Assembly: GCA_964560875.1 (NCBI GenBank)
Contig: CAZLMW010000170.1
Coordinates: 1 to 13,776, forward strand
Length of the DNA: 13,776 nt
From: CAZLMW01 sp964560875
GTDB lineage: Bacteria; Myxococcota_A; UBA9042
Reading direction: 5' to 3'
Of the stretch, positions 7,843 to 13,776 are shown in pieces. The translations under genes and the position numbers were made by a program. Position 1 is the first letter of the stretch, and each line of letters starts with the position of its first letter. The notes beneath the pieces are model-generated. The model did no database searches. It saw only the letters and a list, made by a program, of their open reading frames with translations, and was not told the DNA's origin.

Positions 7843-7856
7843 TAGAACAGGTTCTA
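7843..7856. promoter_or_regulatory. KstR-like operator palindrome
   Basis: TAGAACAGGTTCTA has perfect 6-bp arms (TAGAAC/GTTCTA) around a 2-bp centre. It fits every fixed position of TnnAACnnGTTnnA, the published recognition motif of the TetR-family steroid-catabolism repressor KstR of mycobacteria and rhodococci. It spans about -3 to +11 relative to the predicted start and would block RNA polymerase when bound. The 2-bp spacer distinguishes it from the GAAC-N4-GTTC box of Gram-positive LexA. It may also influence the divergent lipoprotein gene. No regulator gene lies in the window. The palindrome is certain; the binding protein is inferred from motif identity and the steroid-type genes behind it. 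Confidence 0.65.
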
Positions 7857-7991
7857 AAAACGACCATTGAACCGCATTTGAACACCACAACGCAGGCGAC
7901 GAAGGCGGCTGGACGGGACGGAAATACACTCGTCCGCCATGCCCTTCGTTTTCACCGCCGCCGGCCAACGCCCACATCCGGAGCTGCCGCC

Positions 7992-8939
7992 ATGTCCCCA
8001 CGATTTCCCTTCCATCCCTTCCCGATCGGCTGGTTCCAGGTGGCCTGGTCGCACGAACTCGAGGTCGGCCAGGTCCTCCCGCTGAAATACTTCGGCAAAG
8101 ATCTCGTCCTGTTCCGCACCGAATCGGGCGAAGCCAAGGTGCTCGATGCGTTCTGCGCCCACCTTGGCGCCCACCTCGGCCATGGCGGCACTGTGGAGGG
8201 GGAAACCGTCCGCTGCCCGTTCCACGCCTGGAAATTCAAGGGTGACGGCTCCTGCGCCGAGATCCCGTACGCCAAGAAGATCCCCAAGCTCGCTCGCATG
8301 CGCGCCTGGCACACGCGGGATGTGAACGGTCTCGTTCTCGTCTGGCACCACCCCGACGGCCTGGAGCCGCAGTGGGAAGTGCCGGCTGTTCCCGAAGTGA
8401 CCGACGACGCGTGGACCGACTTCAAGACCCGCCGCTGGAAGATCCGTACCCACAACCAGGAGATGGCCGAGAACGCTGTCGATTCAGCACACTTTCATTA
8501 CTTGCACGGCACCCAGAACCTGCCGGCAAGCACGGCGACGCAGCATGGTCACCTCTTGCACGTACAGAGCCCGACCATTTCGCGCGCTCACGGCATGGAT
8601 GTCGAGGGCGAGATCGACGTGCACTGCTACGGGTTCGGGTTCACCACCACGCGTTTTCGCGGCATCGTCGAGACGTTGCTGGTGTCGTCTTGCACCGCGA
8701 TCGAGGGCGAACACGTCGACGTGCGTTTTTCGTTCCTGGTCAAGAAGGTCGGCGGCGCTTCGGTCACCGAGGGCATCGGCCGCGCCTACATCGCCGAGAT
8801 CGAACGGCAGCTCGAGCAGGACATCCCGATTTGGGAAAACAAGGTCTACATGGACCCGCCCGTGCTGTGCGACGGCGACGGACCGATCGGCAAATTCCGC
8901 AAGTGGTGCAAACAGTTCTACGTCAAACCCGCGGCGTGA
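7992..8939 (+). CDS. Rieske non-heme iron oxygenase (KshA/DAF-36-like)
   Basis: This is the terminal oxygenase of a two-component system: a Rieske [2Fe-2S] cluster passes electrons to a mononuclear iron that activates O2. The 315-residue protein shows CAH at 55-57 and CPFH at 75-78 (cluster ligands Cys55, His57, Cys75, His78). D-x2-H-x4-H follows at 164-172 (bridging Asp164, iron ligands His167 and His172), and Asp277 in EQDIPIW is the likely third ligand. The compact length and layout match the 3-ketosteroid 9alpha-hydroxylase oxygenase KshA and cholesterol-7-desaturase rather than aromatic-ring dioxygenase alpha subunits (about 450 residues). No membrane anchor is visible. The ATG at 7992 has GGAG 8 nt upstream. 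It is the first gene of the operon. A ferredoxin reductase partner is not present here. The exact substrate cannot be read from sequence. Confidence 0.9.
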   Translation: MSPRFPFHPFPIGWFQVAWSHELEVGQVLPLKYFGKDLVLFRTESGEAKVLDAFCAHLGAHLGHGGTVEGETVRCPFHAWKFKGDGSCAEIPYAKKIPKLARMRAWHTRDVNGLVLVWHHPDGLEPQWEVPAVPEVTDDAWTDFKTRRWKIRTHNQEMAENAVDSAHFHYLHGTQNLPASTATQHGHLLHVQSPTISRAHGMDVEGEIDVHCYGFGFTTTRFRGIVETLLVSSCTAIEGEHVDVRFSFLVKKVGGASVTEGIGRAYIAEIERQLEQDIPIWENKVYMDPPVLCDGDGPIGKFRKWCKQFYVKPAA

Positions 8940-8987
8940 TCGCGGTTCGGCGCACCCCACCCCAGCGTCCTTCTGTCGGAGCAAGAC

Positions 8988-10109
8988 GTGAACGAACTTT
9001 GCAAGAAACTCGGCATCGAGGTGCCCATCTTCGCGTTCTCCCGGTCGCCTGACGTCGTGATCGCGGTGAGCAAGGCGGGCGGGCTCGGTGTGCTTGGTGC
9101 GATCGGCTGGCAGCTGCACGAGCTCGATGAGATCCTCGACTACATCGACGCCAACATCGACGGCCGGTCTTACGGAGCCGACGTGGTGATGCCCGCCGTC
9201 CACGTCGGCAAGGGCCAGGACATCACCAAGGATGGGCTCGAGGCGATGATTCCCGCCGCCCATCGCGCTTTTGTCGACAAGGTGCTGGCCGACCACGGTG
9301 TCCCGGCCCTGCCCGCCGACGCCACGCCCACCGAAACCCTGATCCAGTGGACGCGCGAGCGCACGATGCCGCAGGTCGACATGGTCCTGAAGCGGCCGAT
9401 CAAGCTGCTCGCCAACGCGCTCGGGCCGCCGCCCGAAGACGTGATCGCCCGTGCCCATGACCAAGGTGTCCTCGTCGGCGCGCTGTCGGGCAGTCCGCGC
9501 CACGCGCTCAAACAAATCTCCGCCGGTGTTGATGTGATCATCGCGCAGGGCACGGAAGCGGGCGGTCATTGCGGAGATGTCAGTACGTTCGTCAACGTCC
9601 CCGATGTCGTCGACGCCGTCGCGGGTCGCGCCCATGTGCTGGCAGCTGGCGGTGTGGGAAGCGGACGACAGCTCGCTGCGGCGTTGGCGCTTGGGGCCGA
9701 AGGCGCGTGGTGCGGTTCGGTGTGGTTGACGACGACCGACAGCGCCGAGCCGGACTTCATCAAGAACGCCCTGCTCGCTGCGGGCAGCCGTGACACCGTT
9801 CGGTCCAAGGCGTTGACCGGCAAACCGGCCCGACAATTGAAGACGCCGTGGACGCAAGCCTGGTCCGCCAAAGCCAACCCCGATCCGCTGCCCATGCCGC
9901 TGCATTTCATGCTGATCGCCGATGCCGTCCAACGCATGCGCACGCACGCCGAGGACAACCCTGAATCCGATGCGGCGCGGATGGTCCCCAACCCGGTCGG
10001 CCAGATCGTCGGCCGGATGAACAAGCCGATCGGCGCGGGCGAGCTGGTCAACGCGATGGTCGATGAATGCCGCAGCACCATTGCGCGACTGGCCGGTCTC
10101 GGGCTCTGA
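8988..10109 (+). CDS. Nitronate monooxygenase-family FMN oxidoreductase
   Basis: This 373-residue TIM-barrel flavoprotein belongs to the NMO / 2-nitropropane dioxygenase-like superfamily. Family signs are the N-terminal VPIFAFSRSPDVVIAVSKAGG segment, GTEAGGHCG (188-196, containing the His often implicated in catalysis), and the phosphate-binding AAGGVGSGRQ (219-228) followed by ALALGAEGAWCGSVW. The C-terminal tail is long (about 120 residues after the barrel core). NMO-family annotation often hides reductases: IpdC of the mycobacterial steroid CD-ring pathway is one such member. Given the neighbours, a role as a CoA-thioester or enone reductase/oxidase is more likely than nitronate detoxification, but this is inference. 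The GTG start at 8988 has GGAG about 7 nt upstream. It lies 48 bp after the Rieske gene and 42 bp before the P450. Confidence 0.85.
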   Translation: MNELCKKLGIEVPIFAFSRSPDVVIAVSKAGGLGVLGAIGWQLHELDEILDYIDANIDGRSYGADVVMPAVHVGKGQDITKDGLEAMIPAAHRAFVDKVLADHGVPALPADATPTETLIQWTRERTMPQVDMVLKRPIKLLANALGPPPEDVIARAHDQGVLVGALSGSPRHALKQISAGVDVIIAQGTEAGGHCGDVSTFVNVPDVVDAVAGRAHVLAAGGVGSGRQLAAALALGAEGAWCGSVWLTTTDSAEPDFIKNALLAAGSRDTVRSKALTGKPARQLKTPWTQAWSAKANPDPLPMPLHFMLIADAVQRMRTHAEDNPESDAARMVPNPVGQIVGRMNKPIGAGELVNAMVDECRSTIARLAGLGL

Positions 10110-10151
10110 TACGCCGCACCAACGACGCAACCAACCACAAGCGAGGACACG

Positions 10152-11420
10152 ATGGCCGAATCCGCCGCCGCAACCGCCGCAACCACAACCACAGCACCGG
10201 GCAAGAGCTACAAGCTCGACGTCGACGTCTTCAGCCCCGACACCTACCTCGCGGGTGTGCCCCACGAGAGCTGGCAGAAGCTGCGGGCCGAGTGCCCCGT
10301 CTACTTCCAGGACGAGCCCCACGGCGGCTACTGGGCGATCACGCGCCACGAAGACGTCGTGCGGATCTCGAAAGACCCCGGGACGTTCAGCAGCTGGCGA
10401 GGCGGCACCAACATCGAAGACTACGAGCAGCAGGACCTGGACAACATCCGCATGCTGATGGTCAACATGGACCCGCCGCAGCACCGCAAGTTCCGCAACC
10501 TCGTGCGCACCGGGTTCACGCCCCGGATGGTCCGCGCGATGGAGCCAAAGGTCCGCGAGCGGGTGAACGCGATCCTCGTCCGTGCGACGGCATTGGCTGC
10601 TGAGAAGGGCACGATCGACTTCGTGCGCGAGGTCGCCGCCGAGCTTCCGCTGCAGGTGATCGCCGATTTGATCGGGGTGCCGCAGGAGGACCGCGGGATG
10701 TTGTTCGACTGGAGCAACCGCCTCATCGGCTTTGACGACCCCGAATTCCAAACCACCATCGAAGACGCCCGCATGGCCGCGATGGAGGTGTGGATGTACG
10801 CCAACACACTGGCGGAATCGCGGGCTGGCGAACGCGGCGATGACCTCGTGCGCGTATTGATGAACGCCGAGATCGACGGCGAGAAGCTCACGGAGATGGA
10901 GTTCGATAGCTTCTTTCTGCTGCTCGCCGTGGCCGGCAACGAGACCACGCGCAACGCGATCAGCGGCGGCATGTTGGCGCTGCTCGACAACCCCGATCAG
11001 TACGCGAAGCTGCGTGAGGATCCCGATCTCATGACGACCGGCACCGAGGAGATCGTGCGCTGGGTGACCCCCGTCATGTACTTCCGCCGCACGGCGACGC
11101 GCGACGTCGAAATCCGTGGTCAGCTGATCAAGGAAAACGAGAAGATCTGCATGATCTACCCTTCGGCCAACCGCGATGAGGCGATCTTCGACGACCCCTT
11201 CACGTTCGATCTCGCGCGCTCGCCCAACGACCACCTGGCGTTTGGCGTCGGCGAGCACTTCTGCTTGGGCGCATCGCTGGCGCGGCTTGAGATCAAGGTG
11301 ATGTTCGAGGAGCTGGCCAAACGCTATAAGTCGGTCGAGTTGGCCGGTGACGTGCGTCGGCTGCGCAGCAACTTCATCAACGGCTACAAGGAGATCCCGG
11401 TGCGCCTCGTACCGGCCTGA
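10152..11420 (+). CDS. Cytochrome P450, CYP125/CYP142-like
   Basis: This is a soluble 422-residue class I bacterial P450. It carries the oxygen-binding I-helix AGNETT (261-266), ExxR (Glu300-Arg303), and the heme loop FGVGEHFCLG (364-373) with Cys371 as thiolate ligand and His in the usual Arg position. Several stretches closely resemble what I recall of mycobacterial CYP125: GFTPRMV, ELPLQVIADLIGVPQEDRG, EIDGEKLTEMEF, AVAGNETTRN, EEIVRWVTPV and DDPFTFDLARSPN. CYP125/142 enzymes oxidise the terminal C26/27 of cholesterol or cholestenone side chains. The N-terminal 18 residues are an Ala/Thr-rich low-complexity lead. The ATG has GAGG about 6 nt upstream. The stop lies 6 bp before the next gene, so the P450 and the acyl-CoA dehydrogenase pair are probably co-translated. 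Redox partners are not in the window. Confidence 0.93.
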   Translation: MAESAAATAATTTTAPGKSYKLDVDVFSPDTYLAGVPHESWQKLRAECPVYFQDEPHGGYWAITRHEDVVRISKDPGTFSSWRGGTNIEDYEQQDLDNIRMLMVNMDPPQHRKFRNLVRTGFTPRMVRAMEPKVRERVNAILVRATALAAEKGTIDFVREVAAELPLQVIADLIGVPQEDRGMLFDWSNRLIGFDDPEFQTTIEDARMAAMEVWMYANTLAESRAGERGDDLVRVLMNAEIDGEKLTEMEFDSFFLLLAVAGNETTRNAISGGMLALLDNPDQYAKLREDPDLMTTGTEEIVRWVTPVMYFRRTATRDVEIRGQLIKENEKICMIYPSANRDEAIFDDPFTFDLARSPNDHLAFGVGEHFCLGASLARLEIKVMFEELAKRYKSVELAGDVRRLRSNFINGYKEIPVRLVPA

Positions 11421-11426
11421 GCCGCG

Positions 11427-12458
11427 ATGCACTTTCAACCAGACGAAGATCAACAGGCCTTCCTCGAGGGTCTGGGCCGCCTCGTCGACGACATGGGCGG
11501 CGGCGCCTTGGTCCGCAAAGGCCTGGCGACCCGGTCGGGTGTCGACGACGAGCTCTGGACGCTGCTCGGTGACGTGGGCGTGCTCGGAATCGCGGCCGAG
11601 GAGCGCTGGGGTGGCCAGGGCGCCGGCTGGCTGGACGCTTGCCTGTGCGCTGAAGTGCTCGGCATGTGGTTGATCGACGGACCGGTCCTCTTTCACCAGC
11701 TTGCGGTGGCCGCGATCGACCGCTTCGCCGACGAGACCGCCAAGGAGCGTTGGCTCCCCGGGCTTTGCGCAGGATCACAGCGCGCAACGTTTTCCATCGA
11801 CGAACGCGACGGGGCGGATGTGCTGCGCAGCGTGCCTTTCGCGGACGGCGCCGATGTCGTGGTCTATGCCGGCAACGAGGGCGCGCTCTTGCTCGAGACC
11901 GCCGGCTCCGAGATCGTTCCAGCCCAACCTCTCGATGCGTCATGGCGGCTGGCCGATGTGTCCGCTGAAGAGGCAGCCAAACGCCCCTTTGAAAACGGCA
12001 ACGTCACGCGGCTGCTCGGCAATATGGCCCATGCGGCGATGGCCTGCGCGCAGACCGGACTCGCGGAACGATGCCTGCAGATGAGCGTTTCGTACGCGAT
12101 CGATCGCAAGCAGTTCGGGGTGCCCATCGGCAGCTTCCAGGCGGTCCAGCATCACTGTGCGGACATGCTCGTGCAGGTGGAGTTGGCGCGATCGGCGGCG
12201 TGGTATGCGGCGTGGACCATCGACAACGACAAAGGCGAACGCGACGAGGCGGCGGTCATCGCCAGCCAGGTGTGCGGCGACGCAGCGTTCTTCAACGCCG
12301 GCACCGCGATCCAGGTTCACGGCGGTATCGGGTTCACCTGGGAACACGACTGCCACCTGCTGTTCAAGCGCGCCGAGACCACGCGGCGCCTGTTCCGCGA
12401 CCGAACCTCGATCCCAGCCCGACTCCGTGCGGCCGCTGGCGTCGCGACCTCTCTCTGA
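11427..12458 (+). CDS. Short acyl-CoA dehydrogenase-like subunit
   Basis: This 343-residue member of the acyl-CoA dehydrogenase superfamily is shorter than the usual 380-400. The N-terminal helical domain is present (DEDQQAFLEGL; LGIAAEERWGGQGAG). The middle beta-domain (about 120-190) is reduced and lacks the usual GxKxxV segment. The C-terminal helical domain has DRKQFGVPIGSFQAVQH (226-242) and QVHGGIGFTWEHD (296-308). No catalytic Glu is seen at either family position: no ER pair where IVD/LCAD-type enzymes have it (the region reads NVTRLLGNMAHAAMA), and no YEGT motif at the C-terminus. This is what the non-catalytic partner in a heteromeric ChsE-type dehydrogenase looks like (compare FadE28 with FadE29, FadE27 with FadE26). 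It starts 6 bp after the P450 with no clear SD and ends 24 bp before the full-length partner. Confidence 0.85.
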   Translation: MHFQPDEDQQAFLEGLGRLVDDMGGGALVRKGLATRSGVDDELWTLLGDVGVLGIAAEERWGGQGAGWLDACLCAEVLGMWLIDGPVLFHQLAVAAIDRFADETAKERWLPGLCAGSQRATFSIDERDGADVLRSVPFADGADVVVYAGNEGALLLETAGSEIVPAQPLDASWRLADVSAEEAAKRPFENGNVTRLLGNMAHAAMACAQTGLAERCLQMSVSYAIDRKQFGVPIGSFQAVQHHCADMLVQVELARSAAWYAAWTIDNDKGERDEAAVIASQVCGDAAFFNAGTAIQVHGGIGFTWEHDCHLLFKRAETTRRLFRDRTSIPARLRAAAGVATSL

Positions 12459-12482
12459 GCCCGATTTTCCGGGGAACTTCGC

Positions 12483-13649
12483 ATGCACATCGGCTTTTCA
12501 CCCGCAGATGAGGCGTTTCGCGACGAGGTCTGCGCTTGGATGAAAGCCAACCTCGTCGGGGAGTTCACCGTCTTGCACGGCCGCGGCGGGCCCGGCGACG
12601 AGATGGAGGATATGCTGCCGCTGCGCGAGGCGTGGGAACGCAAACTCGCCGACGGTGGCTGGACGTGCACAAGCTGGCCGACAGAACACGGCGGACGCGG
12701 GCTCTCCATCCCGCAGCAGCTCATCTGGCACGAGGAATATGCGCGCGCCGGAGGTCCCGGTCGGCTTGGCCATATCGGCGAAACGTTGCTCGGTCCGACC
12801 CTTATCGAGCTGGGCACCGACGAACAGAAGCGCCGCTTTCTGCCCCCGATTCGGCGCGCTGAGGTGCTGTGGTGCCAGGGCTACTCCGAACCGGAAGCCG
12901 GCTCCGATCTCGCGGGAGTTCGCACCCGCGCCGTGCTCGACGGTGATACCTGGCGCATCGACGGCCAAAAGGTCTGGACGAGCCACGCGGCGTGGGCCCA
13001 GTGGTGCTTTGTGCTCTGCCGAACCGACGCCGACGCCGCCAAACATCGCGGCCTGTCCTACATCCTCGTGCCGATGGACCAGCCGGGCATCACCATCAAG
13101 CCGATCGACCAGATGACGGGCAAGTCCGAGTTCTGCGAGGTCTTCTTCGAGGGCGCTACGACGGCGCGCGACAATATCGTGGGACGTCCCGGCGACGGCT
13201 GGAAGGCGGCCATGGCGACGCTCAAGCACGAACGCGGCGTCTCGACCCTCGGCCAGCAGATCGGCTTTGAACGTGAGCTCGAAGCGGTGATCGCGGCCGC
13301 CAGGGCAAATGGGCGCATCGACAATCCCGCGATCGCCGACCGCATCGCGAAGGCCTGGGCCGGTCTGCGCAGTCAGCGTTTGTTGGCGCTGCGGACGCTA
13401 CGGGAATCGGGCAAGCCCGCGCGCGGCGCGATCGTCAACAAGCTGCTGTGGTCGGAGTGGCATAAGAGCCTGGGCGAGCTTGCGATGGACGTCATCGGCG
13501 AACAGAGCGCGCGCCTCGAGAGCGGCGAATTGTCGATTCTGCAGCGCCTCTTCTTGTTCTCGCGGGCCGACACGATCTATGCGGGAACAAGCGAAATCCA
13601 GCGCAACATCATCGCCCAACGGGGGCTCGGCCTGCCGCGAAGGCGCTGA
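12483..13649 (+). CDS. Full-length acyl-CoA dehydrogenase (FadE26/FadE29-like)
   Basis: This 388-residue FAD enzyme is predicted to oxidise an acyl-CoA to the 2,3-enoyl-CoA and pass electrons to ETF. All three domains are present: an N-terminal helical domain (PTEHGGRGLS, 66-75), a middle domain with YSEPEAGSDLAGVRTRA (134-150) and DGQKVWTSHAAWAQW (160-174), and a C-terminal domain ending IYAGTSEIQRNIIAQRGLGLPR. Glu250 in LKHERG aligns with the catalytic base of isovaleryl- and long-chain-type dehydrogenases. The MCAD-type position is Ala (YAGT instead of YEGT), so Glu250 should be the base. It is preceded by a 24-bp spacer with GGGGA about 8 nt before the ATG. Its tandem placement with the short subunit suggests an alpha2beta2 complex acting on a bulky substrate such as a steroid side-chain CoA ester. 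The N-terminal MHxxF parallels that of the short subunit. Confidence 0.92.
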   Translation: MHIGFSPADEAFRDEVCAWMKANLVGEFTVLHGRGGPGDEMEDMLPLREAWERKLADGGWTCTSWPTEHGGRGLSIPQQLIWHEEYARAGGPGRLGHIGETLLGPTLIELGTDEQKRRFLPPIRRAEVLWCQGYSEPEAGSDLAGVRTRAVLDGDTWRIDGQKVWTSHAAWAQWCFVLCRTDADAAKHRGLSYILVPMDQPGITIKPIDQMTGKSEFCEVFFEGATTARDNIVGRPGDGWKAAMATLKHERGVSTLGQQIGFERELEAVIAAARANGRIDNPAIADRIAKAWAGLRSQRLLALRTLRESGKPARGAIVNKLLWSEWHKSLGELAMDVIGEQSARLESGELSILQRLFLFSRADTIYAGTSEIQRNIIAQRGLGLPRRR

Positions 13650-13697
13650 ATTTGTCCAACCGCGCGACACCTTCCCGCTCAAGCCCCGGAATCAACC

Positions 13698-13776
13698 ATG
13701 AGCAAGACCCAACTATGAGCAAAACCCAACTATGAGCAAAACCCAACTATGAGCAAAACCCAACTATGAGCAAAAC
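13698..13776 (+). repeat. 17-bp tandem repeat of ATGA-linked micro-ORFs
   Basis: Four full copies (13698, 13715, 13732, 13749) and an 11-nt partial copy (13766) of ATGAGCAAAACCCAACT run off the right edge. The first copy has AAG for AAA, a synonymous Lys codon; the others are identical where visible. From each ATG a ribosome reads MSKTQL and meets TGA, whose TGA overlaps the next ATG as ATGA, so the array is a chain of six-codon ORFs stepping through all three frames. Only the first ATG has a plausible SD (GGA 7 nt upstream). It begins 48 bp after the acyl-CoA dehydrogenase stop, in the place where the next gene's start would be expected. It could be iteration of that gene's start region, or an assembly artefact at a contig end. 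Confidence 0.9.

Larger units (their letters stand above)
7757..7991. promoter_or_regulatory. Divergent control region
   Basis: These 235 bp separate the leftward lipoprotein gene from the rightward catabolic operon. They contain a sigma70-like promoter and a palindromic operator, listed separately. They also contain a direct repeat TTGAAC at 7867-7872 and 7878-7883, 11 bp apart or about one helical turn. A short stem (GGACG 7916-7920 with CGTCC 7931-7935) falls in the predicted 5' leader. The leader from the predicted start to the Rieske ATG is about 146 nt. A TTG at 7878 is in frame with the Rieske gene and could add 38 residues, but that extension is basic and low-complexity and lacks an SD, so I treat it as leader. 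No clear leftward promoter was found. Confidence 0.6.

Noticed and set aside
7878..7991. An upstream TTG start extending the Rieske protein by 38 residues
   Set aside because: The extension is basic and low-complexity and lacks an SD. The ATG at 7992 has GGAG at proper spacing and begins right at the family's usual N-terminus.
7939..8082. A 47-codon ORF starting at ATG 7939 and overlapping the Rieske start in another frame
   Set aside because: It has no ribosome-binding site, and most of its length is the Rieske gene read out of frame.
8484..11696. A 1070-codon open frame on the minus strand spanning parts of four rightward genes
   Set aside because: It is codon-aligned with the sense genes, so its stops would correspond to sense TTA, CTA and TCA, which are rare in this GC-rich DNA. 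It crosses gene boundaries only because the sense genes share one frame, and it ends exactly at a sense TCA (8484-8486). The sense proteins carry all the family motifs.
13698..13776. CRISPR array reading of the terminal repeat
   Set aside because: The units are 17 bp and directly abutting with no spacers, so this is a simple tandem repeat.

Overview
The window is GC-rich and looks like a Gram-negative, myxobacterium- or deltaproteobacterium-like chromosome. The case for this is a mutL-miaA pair (MutS/MutL repair is absent from most Actinobacteria), a Slt70-type periplasmic lytic transglycosylase, a lipoprotein with a clear lipobox, and a zinc-ribbon/transmembrane protein of a kind common in Myxococcota. 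The taxonomic assignment is an inference.

Layout. Positions 1-274 are a short structured non-coding stretch, possibly holding the first codons of another leftward gene. Positions 275-7756 carry five leftward genes. Read in transcription order they are a small lipoprotein (7756-7196), an orphan zinc-ribbon membrane protein with a large extracytoplasmic domain (7056-5602), a soluble lytic murein transglycosylase (5496-3064), mutL (3030-1216) and miaA (1219-275). The slt-mutL gap is 33 bp, and mutL/miaA overlap through a GTGA. Positions 7757-7991 are a divergent control region. Positions 7992-13649 carry five tightly packed rightward genes: a Rieske non-heme iron oxygenase, a nitronate-monooxygenase-family flavoprotein, a CYP125/CYP142-like cytochrome P450, a short acyl-CoA dehydrogenase-like subunit and a full-length acyl-CoA dehydrogenase. 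From 13698 to the window end there is a 17-bp tandem repeat.

How the genes fit together. The rightward operon looks like part of a steroid (sterol or steroid-acid) catabolic pathway. The P450 followed by a short and then a full-length acyl-CoA dehydrogenase repeats the order cyp125-fadE28-fadE29 of the mycobacterial igr operon, where a C26 hydroxylase is followed by a heteromeric side-chain acyl-CoA dehydrogenase. The Rieske enzyme has the KshA / cholesterol-7-desaturase type of metal-binding sites. The control region holds a 14-bp palindrome, TAGAACAGGTTCTA, that fits exactly the consensus known for the actinobacterial steroid repressor KstR (TnnAACnnGTTnnA). It lies at the predicted transcription start of a good sigma70-like promoter. 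An actinobacterial-style steroid operon and operator in a MutL-carrying Gram-negative is the main biological point of the window.

Two structural oddities deserve attention. All five catabolic genes share one reading frame and are separated only by single TGA codons. The terminal 17-bp repeat makes a chain of identical six-codon micro-ORFs (MSKTQL), each stop overlapping the next start as ATGA. It could be a translational device or an assembly artefact at a contig edge.
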